A DNA stretch of 64,000 nt, from assembly GCA_027574665.1 (NCBI GenBank), contig CM050659.1, positions 20,685,001-20,749,000 of the forward strand, read 5' to 3'. Made by a program: the position numbers and the translations under genes. Below are positions 12,846 through 26,177 of this stretch, piece by piece (the stretch's first letter is position 1; each line of letters opens with the position of its first letter). This DNA comes from Rhynochetos jubatus (lineage: Eukaryota; Chordata; Aves; Eurypygiformes; Rhynochetidae). A model generated the notes under the pieces. It was given only the letters and a program-made list of their open reading frames with translations. It did not search any database and was not told the DNA's origin.

Positions 12846-15800
12846 ATATCTGAAGTACATTGCAGTACATCCAGCACTGTGAGGCACAGTCTGCACTCCA
12901 GTCAAATACAAGCTCTGTGGTGCTGCATCAGATCAAATATTCCCTAGGGCTACAGCCTGCTGACTATACATGGAGAGAAAAAAAAAGTGTTTCTCCTACA
13001 TTTCTGTGTTCCTTGGACATCTCTCCAATTGTAGGTAATACAGTATTGCCACTCAGTATGAGCTGAGTAGGAACAACTTCCTTGATGGAGTGATGCATTA
13101 TTCACAAGGAGAGAAACAGAGCGAGCTGGCTCTGAGTTGCTGAGTTGTTTTGTTCCTTTTCTGAGAACAGTGCTTAAGCTTAACAGCTCCCTTGCTTCAA
13201 GATTTATCTCCTGAGCCTTCTAACTGGACCTCTCCAGTCTCTTAAAAAGAAAACCAAAACAAAACCAAGAATCAAACAAAGAAGTTAAAGTGGCAGTGTA
13301 CGGCAAGAAGAGTCTTGGTTAAGCATGTCCACCTTGGGAAGGACGGTATGTGTTGGGGAGGAAGCAGTGGTCACTGCTGACAGCAGATCTGAGTCAGCAT
13401 CAGTTCAAACTGAGGACAGCTGGGGAAGAAACTGCTTTCAAAAATGCTGTATTTAAAGTGGCAGATTGCATGTACCAACAGCACTGGAAATACAGTTCTC
13501 TGAATAAAGGATAGCACTGAGTTCAAAGCAAGGCTCTGCTGTTAATTAGCTATGAGATATTGAAAAGTTTAGTCAGCACAAACTTTCAGAATAATAAACC
13601 AAAGGGACTTCTAAAGGAACATAACCCAAAAATGACATTTGCAAGTACTTTTTCACAGCCTGCATTGCTGGTAAAACTGAATATATTTTAATCCTCATAA
13701 ATTGACGGTTTCCCATAATAAAAAATCCAGTAACCGTTGAGAACATCAGTAAAAATCAGAGCAGATTTCAGAAAAGTCAAATAGATACGCTCCAGTATAA
13801 CCCACTTCATTTACCGCAAACTAGTTCTCAAGACAAGAAATAAAATGCAGGTTTAAAAGTCTAACAGAGTTCCAGAAAAAGGAACAAAGTTCATAACGTG
13901 AATTGGGTATGGCACATTTGATATACTTTTATTCTGTTCATGAGCTACGGGGTTTTTTTTTAGCTTCCAATATTTAGGTGTTCCTTTCAATGTTTTTTGA
14001 AAGCAAAAATTAGATGAAAAGCTATGCGAGGTCCATTTCTGTCTAATATTACTACTGGTTTAAAGATTTTCACACTAAGTACAAGGGATTTTAAACCTCG
14101 CAGAGGCAATTTTAGGGCTTGAAAGGTGTCTTTTCATAACATTTGCATCTATTTAGATTTTGTGAAGTTATCAGTATTTTATCATGCGATAAAAAACAAT
14201 TAAACATTTTGTAGCTGCGTTCACTAAGTTCACTGAGATACGTGAGTTCAATCACATGTAAAAAAAACCAAAAACCCAACGCAATGTTCTTTACATTTGC
14301 TGGTAACTATCAGAATAGCCTGCTAATCCCCAGCACAGAAGAAAAGATGAAGGCAAACATTTGCTATTGATGTGATGATACGCTCTAAAGCAATATGGAG
14401 AAATCATTCTTGACAATGAAAACAGTGAAACTGATCCCTGTCCAGCGGAGCAGTGAAAGGTTACCAAGGAGATCTTACCCCACGGACAGATTTCTCTAAA
14501 TACAAACGAGATCAATGGAATACTCTATCTAAGCCTTTACAGGCAAATCCACCTCTCGCTTCCTCCTTAATAAAGTTGGTTTTGGAAAGAAAACCTTTTG
14601 ACTCTCAGTCAGGGAGCAATAGAGAGCGCTTGCCCCCAAGGCGGAAGAACTGAGCTCATGCCAGGAATTAGTAATGGCCAGGGTCCAGAAAGAGCATCCT
14701 GCTGCTTCACTGTTGACAGGAACACCGTAGTCATAGTCACCATAATAACTTTTTTAGGAATTAGGAGAATTTATTTTATTTTGGCGAAACACGTTAATCC
14801 TGTTCGGTTGGCACAATTAACTTGTCGCCACTGTAGAAAGCTATTTTAAACATATTCAAGTAGCTGAACACATCCTTTTGTTCAGGAGTGGAAACTACAG
14901 ATTACCTGGAAGCACAGAAAACCTGTGTCCAATCCATTTGGCTCCTTTTTATCATCATCAATTACAAATGGATTTAAAACTTGAGCTAAGTTTTACTCAT
15001 CTACATTGTTCTCTGGAAGTAGCACATTTCTTAGTTTTTATGAGAGAACTGCTCAGTTTCCTGGGTGCATTTCTAGAGTACGGAAAAGTTTGGCTGGTCG
15101 GTTGATTTTGTTTGATGATCAGCAGGTACCACATTTGTAATCATTGCCAAGCAGATAGAAATCATTCTTTTACTAAAAGATCATGCAACTTTAAAGAGAA
15201 ACTTAACTCCATAAGTAATTTTTAAGGAGTAACAGCAGATTGGGACAAGACCACAGATGACAAAATACGTCTCCCAGGTTACATTTAACCTGATTAAATA
15301 AGAACTGTTTGTCTTTACTCACTCCCAAAAGCCTTTTTGGAGCTAGGATAACAGATGTTTGTCACTACAGCTAGTCACATGCTGCAATTTCACTCTGGTG
15401 AACATGTTTTGGAAACAAGCTAATGAGGTGATCTGCAAGAAACACGTTGGTCCCCTATGGCTAATATTTCATTACTGATGCCATTTACCCTTCATCATTA
15501 GGCATAAACAACCCGTAATTACTTTATCCTCTAAAAAGAAATTAAAATAATAGAACGTTTTACAGAAATATGTCTAAAAAGTCAAAATTTGCACAAGTAT
15601 CTGTAGTTCTCCATAAAGACAAAATTGAGCAATCACATGTTCAGAAACGGATGTTCCCATGAAAATGTGAAGTACTTTTCTTGGTACATTTTGTTACACT
15701 GTAATGTGATTTTTTCCCACCTTGATTCTCTCCTCTGCACTGTGCTTTCTAGATGCACCTTTTGCCAAGTTTACCTACCAAACTCTGTAAAAGTTACAGC

Positions 15801-18800
15801 AATATTTCTAAAGTTTTCTGCCAGAAAAGATTTTAACAGATCTGGACATTTCATTGAGAAGTGCAAATTTTCCAAGGGTAAAGACTCCTTTTCCCAACTA
15901 TTTCTGGTCATTACATTAAAAAGTAAATTCTTTTATTGTGTTGTTTGCTGTCTTCAGGATCCAGAATAAAATTTAATTGCATCATTGAAGACATATGCCA
16001 TTTTGCATATACTGGCCCAACTTAGACTCTTTTCCTTCTCCATAAGCCACAGGACTGAAAAAAGACTTGAAATGTCTAAACATTCCTGGCACAGTTGTGG
16101 CCTTAAAGCTTTAGGAAGTACAGCTTTACATACAATCTTTAACACATATTGGTCATGGTAAGATCCTGTTTAAAAATAAAACCAAAATAGCCTTTATCTG
16201 AGGTAAATATTATTACACTAGCTAAGAGAATTCTAACAACATTACAGATTGTGTGGAAATGCATTCCTGGAAACTTCACACAGTTCCTGGTTTAATTAGG
16301 CCATTCATTTCTGTACTCGTCATGACAAGAAAGACAAAAGAAAACAAGAACATAAGAAATAACAGGAGGAGTAAGTGAATCTGGATTCTGCTGCTTTTTT
16401 GTTAACGACTTATTATGCTTTTCTTTAATGAGACATCTTCACATTTATATCTAAGTCAGTCAAAAAGAGAATTAAAAGTAGTTTTAAACATCACCACTGC
16501 CCTTGACCCATTCTGCCAAATTTTGTGATTTTACAAACACTTTTCTTTCCAAACATTTCCCTTTCCTTAGGTTCTGTGCGAAGCAATCAGACATGAAACA
16601 GACAAATTAAAAAATTCTTTCGTTTATTATATTGCTGTCATTTGTAACAATGGTAGGGTAAAGATTTATTGGATGGAAATGTAATGCTTATGTAGAAGCA
16701 TTAACTTTAAGTTGAATATCAAATCATTTTCCATTTTTCTACGATGGGGTTGGAGAGCACTTCTGAAAGCAGAATAAAAAATTAATCTTACTGGGAAAGC
16801 GACTGTGACACTACTGAGTGTGATGAACTAAGCTGCAGGTTTAAAAGAGATCAAACAGAAGCAGATTAGTGTTCAGTTAGCTTCTATTCTGTACAACTTG
16901 TGTGTAAGTGAGATCAGACAAAGCGAATTTGCAAAGTCTGGGGGACAAGACACAAGAGACGGGTGACAGAAATACCACTGCATCCAGAGACTGCACAACT
17001 TAGGTGGGAAATCAAACACTTCCCAGGCATATCTGTGAAGCCCCAACCTTTAGGAGACAACAGAATGGCTGCACAAAATGGCAAAGCACAAAATCACCCC
17101 GGGAAAGATTTAGGCTTTTCATCATTTCCCTTATTTGTGTTTTCCCTCAACATTTTTCTTTTTTTATTTAGTTTTGAATTTAATGTGATATAAACCTAAT
17201 ACTTTTAAGAATGGCAAAGTTGAAAGTTATCTCAATTTGGAACTGGCTGCTCTAATGGTAACTGAAGACTGAGAAAACATCATAGAAACAGTGTAGAAAC
17301 AAAGCATGTAAAAATCAGTCATTTTCGCATGGCAACAGCCAAAGATGTGACTCAGAAATTTCACAGTCATGACTCAGCAAATTCCAGTTTGGGACACAGC
17401 AATTTGGTACAGTCACAAGCCTGGAAATCACAAGATTGTTGGTTACACTCAGACCCCTAAAATCTGTCCTGGACTAAGCAGTCTTAAAAGGAAATAAAGA
17501 CTCACTAATGCACAACTGCTTTTCCAGAGATCCTCGCAGTCTGACAGCAACTGCATTATGGGGTTCTGAAATATTTACATTCTCACTTCCCCTGCACTGC
17601 AGAGTTTGATGTGTTTATCTGCCCTGTGCATTGGTTTCATTTTGTGCTATGCAGCAGTAGGGAACACGAACAAATGGCTTCCAGTTAATGAAATTAGTTG
17701 GTTAAACTAAAGCAAATGACTACGTAATATGAAATAAGTGGGATGGATGGTTTGATTGATTTATTGAGGAACCTCTGAAGTATTAACTGCTTATACTATG
17801 AAGACAGCTTAACACGGTCTATAAGATTGCAAATTAAAAATACATTTGCAAAAAAAAAAAAGGGAACAAAAATAGAGTACCTACTAAAAAAAGAATTTAA
17901 TCAAGAAAAATTGAAATTGATTAACAATTAGTAATACTCTCAAGACTTAATAAAATTCTGCTTATGATGATGGAAATAGTTAACACAGTTTCCATTAATT
18001 TAAGTTCAGGCCTTGGGCAGATACCTTAATGTGAATGAGATTTTTCAAGTCACCTAATCTTACCATATCTAAAACTACATGTGTAACCTCCCATCAGATA
18101 CTCAATAGACTGTGTGGAACAACTAAGGAAGTAACATGTGAATTCATAATGTATGATGCAAGTCAAGTTAGATTTAGATAGACCTAATATGCAAGAATTA
18201 AAAAAAATCTGAATTAAACTTCATTAACCTATGAAGTCCTAAAATGTATCTTTCAAGCTTTCTAAGTCCTCAACTTTTAAAGTTAAATAAAAGGGGTAGA
18301 GTTCTTTTTAATCATAAAGTTTTAGTTCATCTTCTAATGTAATTATTAAAAAGTGTATATTTTAAAATATTTCAAGTATAACAAAGTCATCCAATTTGAT
18401 TATAAATTAAATAAGAACTTCAAATATATTGACAGTATTGGTTGGAAAACTATTTTTCAGTCTGCTTTTCACTTCTTTCTTAGTGCATTCCAAACTTTTC
18501 ACGTGACACTATTTCTGTCCCTCATTCTTCATTCCTTTCTACATGCATGTGAAATTCGTATCTTTGATTACTCATTTCCTTTGAACATTATTATCATTAA
18601 ATACATAATAAAGTCAATTATAAACAAACACTTGACTGTAGGAACTTCTCATCTTTGTGGTTCTTCTAACACAGTATGAATTCCAGTAAATATTTCTTGC
18701 GTCCTTTTCACATTTTGGATCATGTCTAAACGGAACTAAGTCTTGGTGACACAACTAAGGAGATACATGTATAGTAAAGATTTATGTGGCATGAAAGATT

Positions 18801-18860
18801 GCCCTCCTGATTTACAGGACATCATTGCATCCTTTTTACAGTAGCTCAAGTAGTTTGCTC

Positions 18861-18885
18861 TTTTTTTTTTTTTTTTGTTTGTTTA
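18861..18885. repeat. Poly-T followed by (GTTT) units
   Basis: A run of 16 T (18861-18876) followed by two GTTT units. It is a simple low-complexity tract with no gene next to it. Confidence 0.92.
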
Positions 18886-19704
18886 CAAAGACTAGAGTAG
18901 AGTTAAACAAGAAAACCAAAAATTTCTCAGCTCTACAGATCTAGGAATCAAGGTGTACAAGTCTATTTTCAACTGGTTCTAAAGTTTTTAGTAATAGCTG
19001 CTTAGAGGAAATACCTCTTCTACAGACCAGATCTAATACTGTCACCAACGGGCACAGACTTTGCTCAGCTCTGGTCCCAGTCAGACATTGGGCAACCAGC
19101 ATTTTGATACCAAGACAATAAAAATTTTCATCAAGCAGCTATTAACTGATAATTTTCAGTTACTACGTAGCTGCCTGATGCACATTTCAGTCTTTACTTG
19201 GGCAAGTCTCTCTTTCTTTCTTTTCGTAAACATTATTGGGGTTTAGAAAAGGATGTAGGAAAAAATTTAATAACAGGAAAAAATATATTAATTATTAATC
19301 TAAGCTATCATAAACTAAACGCTAAATAATCCAGAAATGCTAATTTAAACCTACTTTCACTTCTATTCAGACTCCATTGTAATGAATAAGTAACAGACTA
19401 TCCTCCACAGAGCAATATACTCTATCACAAAACGTGATCTGTATTTCCTTCCTTATTTTTAGTCCAAAATGTGATTCCAAAAAGATATTATTAAGTTATA
19501 ACACCTTAGCCATTTTCAAGCTCCAGGCACTTAAGGTGCTGAATTTTAGATTGCTTTTTTATATTCTGCCTGTGCCTAGCTTCCTTACTGTATGTTAAGT
19601 CATTAAAGCTGTCTGCTCCAATTTCCCCTCTGCTTAGGAAGATATGACAGGAAGATGAAAAAGACTACCTTTAATCCTGAAAAGTTAAACATACCGTAAA
19701 AAAT

Positions 19705-19744
19705 GAAACAGAGGAAACTATAAGGAAACAGTGGAAACTAATAG
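19705..19744. repeat. Imperfect 20-bp tandem duplication
   Basis: Two adjacent 20-base units (19705-19724 and 19725-19744) share 'gaaacag', then one differing base, then 'ggaaacta', and differ at only three positions. A small, old tandem duplication. Confidence 0.85.
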
Positions 19745-21048
19745 TGTCATAGCAAGGTAGTTTACATCATGTGGTCACTAAAATTATACTAAAATAAGAG
19801 CATGTGACACAAGTCTGGCTCCATTTCTTCTAGAAATACAACTGGTATTCCTCATATTTTGGACTTCCATTGGAAGGCAGTAATGTAAAAGAAATTCCAT
19901 GAAATTAGGCTTTTTATAACAGGATGGGGTTTTTTTTAAAAAAAAACAAGGCTCCAATGGTATTCACCATAGGGAGAGCAGCAATTTTTAAATTTCACTT
20001 TCTACTTAAATGAAGAAGGCTAACTTTGAGGAAGAAAGTGTCAAAATACTGATTAATAACTCAAACTTTAACCTGAATGAATCTCCATTCTTTTAGATTT
20101 CAATGCTTGAACTGAAATGATTCTCAGCATTACTTTTGTTTGCAACTCTTGCTGTATTGGAAGAATCAGGTATGGATTTTATGTTTATATAAATACATAT
20201 GGGAGATTAGTTTCCAGCCACTTTGATACCGGTGGTAATTGCCCCACCATGGGCCAATAACAGTGCTACATGTCGTAAGTCCTTTTGCTTAACCAGAAAA
20301 TTGCAAATAGGTTACCATGAAAGCAAACTTTCATGAGTTTGTACAAGCCATCAGTTTGTACATACTTAGGTATACTTGGACTGATTTTCTCACTTTCATA
20401 ATACTTCAGAAGAAGTATTCTGAGCCGTTAATAACACCAAAGATAAATACAACTGATGATTTCAGAATACAAAAGCATGCACTGAAAATGCTCATTTAGC
20501 TAACCACTAAATGAGTTGGAGTAGCAGCCTGTATTAGCTTGAACAAGTTCCACACAGGAACAGTCCAGAGCCCAGGTAATGGAGTGCCACTCAGTTTGAT
20601 TGGTATCATGGAGTCAGGCTTCATGTCAGTAAATGCAGCATTATTCTAACATCACACACTGTGATATACTGAGCTGCATTACCAAACAATTGTACCATGG
20701 CGAAGGTAAGCACTGAGTTCCTCTTAAAGCTTGGAAAGAAGTCTTATGGTTTTCCTCAGAGCATTTGTCATTAATGGTTAACTGAGCCTGTCCCCCTTTG
20801 GCTGCTCAGCGAAGCCTTTGAAAGGCATGATGGCAGCAGGTTGCTCTAGGCCAAGGGGAATCTCTTGCTGTCTCTGGAATGCTGGTGACAGAAGCACTGC
20901 TGATTTTATGGGAGATATTTGCATTCCTTTTATGCTAACAGCTTACTTTTTAATGTTAGGCAAATCAAACACTGCAAGACAGAATAATGAAGCCACATTT
21001 ACCGAAGTAAGGGACTACAGTTAATTACCCCTCTCCACAGAGGTGAAC

Positions 21049-21073
21049 ACAGTGGTACCTCAGATACCACTGT
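21049..21073. repeat. Perfect hairpin, 9-bp stem and 7-nt loop
   Basis: 'acagtggta' (21049-21057) and 'taccactgt' (21065-21073) are perfect inverted repeats around the loop 'cctcaga'. The stem does not extend further, so this is not a typical miRNA precursor. It could be a binding-site palindrome or chance. Confidence 0.85.
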
Positions 21074-21533
21074 AAAACAACAGAAGGTAAACAATAATTT
21101 GGAAAAAAGTGACCATTTCAAATACACTTATTTTACGTGTCCACTGGTAAATTTACTGTATATTGGGTGGGGTGTTTTTCCAGACTGAGAAGATTACTTA
21201 TCAATATGGGAGAACTGTTTCACTGACCTGTTAAAGAGTTTTGCTTAGGAAACATGTAACATTTTCCTACAAGTTGTCTTTGACCCCATATCAGTGCTGA
21301 TGGCAAAACATTCCAGAATTTTCTCTCAAATAACATGAAACAATCAAGACAAATTATTTTTCTGCATTGCAAAAGCAAAATTGAAGATGTCAGCTCCTGT
21401 TTTATCCCACAAGCAGCTCATCTGGAAGATCTGATAGGAAGACTTTCTTTTTAATTAGTAAGAGAGAAATGCTAATATGAATATGCTGTGACTACACTGC
21501 ATAAAAATCTCCCCATCCCATGCTGCACAATGG

Positions 21534-21552
21534 TGTGTATATATATATATAT
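21534..21552. repeat. Compound (TG)n(TA)n microsatellite
   Basis: A short TG run turns into about seven TA units. Simple dinucleotide repeat, probably polymorphic. Confidence 0.92.
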
Positions 21553-22462
21553 TCAATCCACTCTGAGAGTCAGCTTGAAAGGCAAATGATTAATAAAGAC
21601 CAACATGGTCTCTGTGTCATGTAAAGGACAACACATAGCAAAAGGAGTAGCAAAAATGAGTACAGTAATCAATGTGATTACATATATACCTGTTTTGCAT
21701 TCAACCTACTTTTTTTTAACCTTACAATGCAGCACTTGCTCTATTCCTATGCTACATCCCCATTTCAGAAAATTAATATAAACAGTAAGAACTATAAGCA
21801 AGGAATTTAACTTGCAAACATAGTACAAACCCTTGCCATGCAAAAAGAGAGAGAAAGTGATTATTTCCATGTATCGATAAAACAGGAGTTCAGGCAGCAG
21901 GCTTTTGAACCAGCAGAGAAATTAGATATCTGTATATCTCTCTAACTGAGGTACATTAAAAGTCCCACACTTATTTCATAAAACTGGACATTGTGTTGTT
22001 TCTAAATAACCTGTTAGGTAAGTAGTACAGTTATTTTTGTAGAAAAAGCGATAAATACGTTACAAAAGGGCAGTGTGTCTAGTGTCAGTGTCCACTTTGG
22101 TTTGACTGCTTTGTGGATAGCTGCATGTTACTTGTGCTGACTTGAAGGGGTTGTTCTGAATGGCAACCTTTACATTTCGGCTACTAAAAACATACTCCAG
22201 CTAACATAACCCACTCTGTTTGCAATCCCTCTAGCTTCTGAAAGGAGACAGAGTGGTTGTGCTATGATCTCATTCTTGCAGAGAACTAATAACAGGTATC
22301 TCCTCAAAACTACCAACAGGGGTTTGAATTTCTAGTGTGAACATGCCTCCTCTCCAGTTATCTAGTGAATGATCCAATGAAATAAGATCCACGTCATAGC
22401 TGAATTCCAACCGAAGTCAAACAGCAAGCTAAGTGGCATCTTATTCACTGGATTCTATAAAA

Positions 22463-22772
22463 ACAGAGCAGAGGGGCAGAATCCTCTCCCTCAGCCTGCT
22501 GGTCACGCTTCTCTGGACACAGCCCAGCATATGGTTGGCTTTCTGGGCTGCCAGCGCACACTGTTGCCTCATGTCCAGCTTCTCATCCACCAGTACCCCC
22601 AAGTCCTTCTCCTCAGGGCTGCTCTCGACCCATTCTCCACCCAGCCTGTCTTTGTGCTGGGAGTGCCCTGACCCATTTGCAGGACATTGCACTTGGCCTT
22701 GTTGAACTCCATGGGGTTGGCAGAGGCCCATCTCTCCAGCCTGTCAAGGTCCCTCTGGATGGCATCCCTTCT
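22463..22772 (-). mobile_element. CR1 LINE internal fragment, 3' end missing
   Basis: Read on the minus strand this is the late reverse-transcriptase part of CR1 ORF2. Recognisable peptide pieces are [20 protein letters not shown] and [15 protein letters not shown], followed by a [16 protein letters not shown] stretch. The match begins near the 'gggatgccatccagaggga' motif (about 22769 downward). It stops abruptly after the 'ctctgctctg' motif (about 22463), where normal CR1 copies continue for roughly another 600 bases to the 3' UTR. The peptide is well preserved, with one frame break around 22650. CR1 insertions lose their 5' end, not their 3' end, so a later deletion or rearrangement must have removed the tail. 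Confidence 0.93.
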
Positions 22773-25700
22773 ATATCTCAGTGTTTGGTAAAACAAATTT
22801 GGAGGAGCTAACAGGGAATGGCATGTGGAAACAACTGAACTGTCATCATCACGACCATATGATAACAATGTACAATGTGTGGATAGATGAAATGACAAGG
22901 AAATACTGACGTTAACTCAAATGATCCTGAGGTGGAGTGACATACTACCACTAGCAAACCAGTCATGGGTTTGCAATAATAACAAAGAAAAAAATCTCTT
23001 ACCAATGGGAATATAATAGACCAAAGACATAATGTTTATTCTTGTGTTTATAGAGCTTGACTATCCATTTGCAGTGTCACCTGATGACTTTCTGATCTCT
23101 AGGACACGACATTCAATATTTTGTAGTACATGCCTGAATTTAGGTGAGCACATCATGCATGGAAGCGTTTCAGAAAACCCTGAGAAACACCTGTGCATTA
23201 TAGCAACATTGTTCTTGCAGTTTCTTAAGAACGTTCTTCAGAAGATGTCAGCCTGATGAATGTAGGAACTTTCTTGGCAACAGATCTGAGTACGGACAGT
23301 TTACTACCAGAAAAAGCAGATTCAGAAATTATGGCCAATAGCAGTTTTCATCAACACACCTTGAAAGATGTTCTCACAGGAACTACTACACAGAAATAAA
23401 GGCAAGAATCCACCCATGACAAGCAATAGAATTTCTGTGCAAATCATTAAAGAAAGGTTGAAAATTCTGAAGTGATTAAGAAAAGTGTTTCCTATGTGAC
23501 AGAGGTGCATGTGTCATATGCAAAAGGAAGAACAGGAGCACCGGAGAGGAAGAGAACTTGGTGACAAGAACAAGATTTCTGTGTAGTACATTTTCAGTGT
23601 CTCTGAGCTAGCCTTTTGCCATCCAGAAGCGAGGCATATCTACAGATGGGTCATGCAGCTGTGCATATTTGGCTCAAAGGTGTGTCAGCTCGTATTTGTT
23701 AGCCAGGCAGCCAGCCGGCACATCACGCAGAAGCATGGGATGGGATCAATACAGACATATGCTAAAAAGAGCAAGACAATCTGTGTATGGGTAATTTGTG
23801 TCTATGTGCAGCTCTGTGTAGACAGTATGCCTACAGGAGCTATGGTCTGTGTGCTGGCTGTTCCTCTGGTTTACTGTCTTAACAAGGTTACTCTAAGAGT
23901 TAATGTACCTATAGGCCAATTTTTAAAATAGATCAGACCCTATTTTTACATTACAACTGGGTTCACAGAAACTCTAGGACAGTAGGACAAGGTAAGAGAA
24001 AAGAGTTATCTTGGGTGATATCTCTTCAGCAAAGATAGAACAGTTTTCTTTCAAAAATTTATTTAGAACAAAATAGTTTTCATTCATCACCTATGCAAAA
24101 TATTCAATCATGTTTCAGCTTTTCGTTGTCCTGGTTATGCATGCATAATTAAAGAAATCACAATAAAACCCAAAAAAGAATAACCCAGCTGGAGAGTTTT
24201 CTGTTTTAGGATATGGGAAATGTTTATGTGCTCATTTCTATAACACCAAAGACCAATAAAGGAATATATTTAGATCTTTCTAGCTATTTTCATTACGTAT
24301 TTCAGATCCAAATATTTGAAAATTGCTCTGATTTTACTTTATTACTTTTTCATTCCCTGATACTTCAAAATCACATCAGTTTTCAGTTTAAATTATATGT
24401 GTATAACTGAGCAGTTCACTTCCTTCAGTATATACCACAGTGAATACAAAACTGTTTTTCTCTGTGAGCTCGTGGAGGCAGGGGGCAATGATCCTCACTT
24501 CCTCCCCGCACCTCCCACTCCAGTAGCTTACTCATATTGCCGTGCTCCACAAGATTGTCTCAGAGTTATTTTTCAGTATTTATGGTAGCTATAAATGTTG
24601 TTTTGAAATTCTGGTGTTCCACAGAGATTCTTGTTCTTATGTACATAAGGATGACAGCCTTTGTCATCTTCCTTGCGAGCCTCACTTATCTTAAATCTCT
24701 TTCCTGGCATGATCAAATGAGAATCTTACATTTGATTTTCATTTTAAACAGTAGTTTCATGATTGCAAAACTTTGAGGAAAATCTGAAAATGCAAACCTG
24801 TGTTTACCCAAATCTTCAAGGAATATTCAAGTATTCAGACTGAATATTTTAGAATAACAGTTCTGATTCAAAGGACATCACATAGCTTTTAAGATCAAAT
24901 TAATTATTTTTGAATTCTTACAGTATAAAATATTTGTCTACATAAAAAATTAATATGAACCCCACATCAGAAAAATATGGTCTGGGCTTATTTCTTTGGC
25001 CTGAGACTACTTGTGTAGCTAAAAAACATACCAATATTTATTCTGCCAGAGAGATGCATAGACAGCAGAGCCCACGCTTTAGTAGACTCCTTATTAGGTT
25101 ATCATATATACAGATTTCCTGTGTGCCACATCCCCCACACCCCTTCACTTCTCATCTACCCTTCTTCAGTATATTTCCTGATACACATGTTGCATCTAGA
25201 CTTCTCATTTGTTCTTCAAAACATAATTGCAAAGCTGAAGAAATAAAAAATAATAGCAAAGCTCCATATGCAGCAATAGAATGCCTAGCAACCTGTGATA
25301 GACTGAAGGAAAAAAAAAATCACAAATTATCTGCAAGAGGCAGTTGGAACAAGGGCTTGGGGTAAACAGACACACAAACAACATGTCAGCCATGATAAAG
25401 AGTGTAAATTTGAACAGATGTCACTTCCAGAGCAGCAGCAGGCAGATTAAACAGAATTGGCTTTGGATGAAATCCAAGGAAGAACAAGAAAATATGATGC
25501 TTTCACCCTGAGCTCTTACAGAAATCTAGACTCCAGAACCTCTTTTCTTTAGTAATCATAACTGAGCCGAGCTAAAAATAGGAAGAGACTTTAAGCCAGT
25601 TTAAAATAAATACATTTATTACACATATATATTGTTCTAGAAATACTTCATTTTCAGACAAAAAGAAAAAAACCCCTATCTGCTATGAAAAAAACTGCTA

Positions 25701-26125
25701 AATAAGTAGACTTCAAGTTATAATTTGTGGTAGTACAGATTTCATCAACATGCTAGTAGCACCTAATGAATCTAGGCAAAGTCTGTGGAACAACAATGTA
25801 TCAAGTCTCCAAATTAAATAATAGTTGTTACAAATTTTTGCCCTACCTGTTGATTCCTGAATAGTTCTGATTTCTAGTGTTTGTGCGTGTATATTTTAAA
25901 TCACTGTTTCTTCTTAATATATGATAAATGGATAAATACAAGTAAGTAATGCAACAGAAAGAGAGAATACAGGACATCTGAAAACTTGACATCTATTTGT
26001 ATTACACCTAAAAACTTTCTAAATAAGCTTCACTCTCTAATTCGGTTCAGTTACATCATTATTATAATTTGCAAATCCCTAAAGACTGACCAATTTTATC
26101 TATGCCTGTAGTATGCAGATATTTC

Positions 26126-26177
26126 TGTTGGTTTTTCTTTTGGGTTTTTTTTTGGTTGGTTTTTTTTTTTTTTTCCC
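26126..26177. repeat. T-rich low-complexity tract
   Basis: T runs interrupted by G and GG ('ggttttt', 'gggttttttttt', 'ggttggt'), then 14 T and CCCCC. On the minus strand it reads as a K/Q-rich open frame, which is an artefact of the repeat. Confidence 0.9.

Larger units (their letters stand above)
7541..18860. other. AT-rich DNA, no gene supported
   Basis: About 11 kb without a supportable gene. The longest plus-strand open frame (9991-10344, 117 codons) has no splice sites, family resemblance or coding-like codon bias that I can see. A slightly GC-richer piece at 10.4-10.75 kb could be an old unrecognised repeat. Small direct and inverted repeats are listed separately. Confidence 0.5.
18886..22462. 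other. AT-rich DNA, no gene seen
   Basis: No exon-like structure was found. A slightly GC-richer piece at 20760-20900 contains a 68-codon open frame, but with no conserved pattern I can name. Small repeats within are listed separately. Confidence 0.5.

Noticed and set aside
22433..22705. 90-codon plus-strand open frame with a protein-like sequence
   Set aside because: It is the antisense reading of the CR1 reverse-transcriptase fragment.
24955..25365. 136-codon plus-strand open frame
   Set aside because: Low-complexity and A-rich segments, no domain pattern, no splice or poly(A) context.
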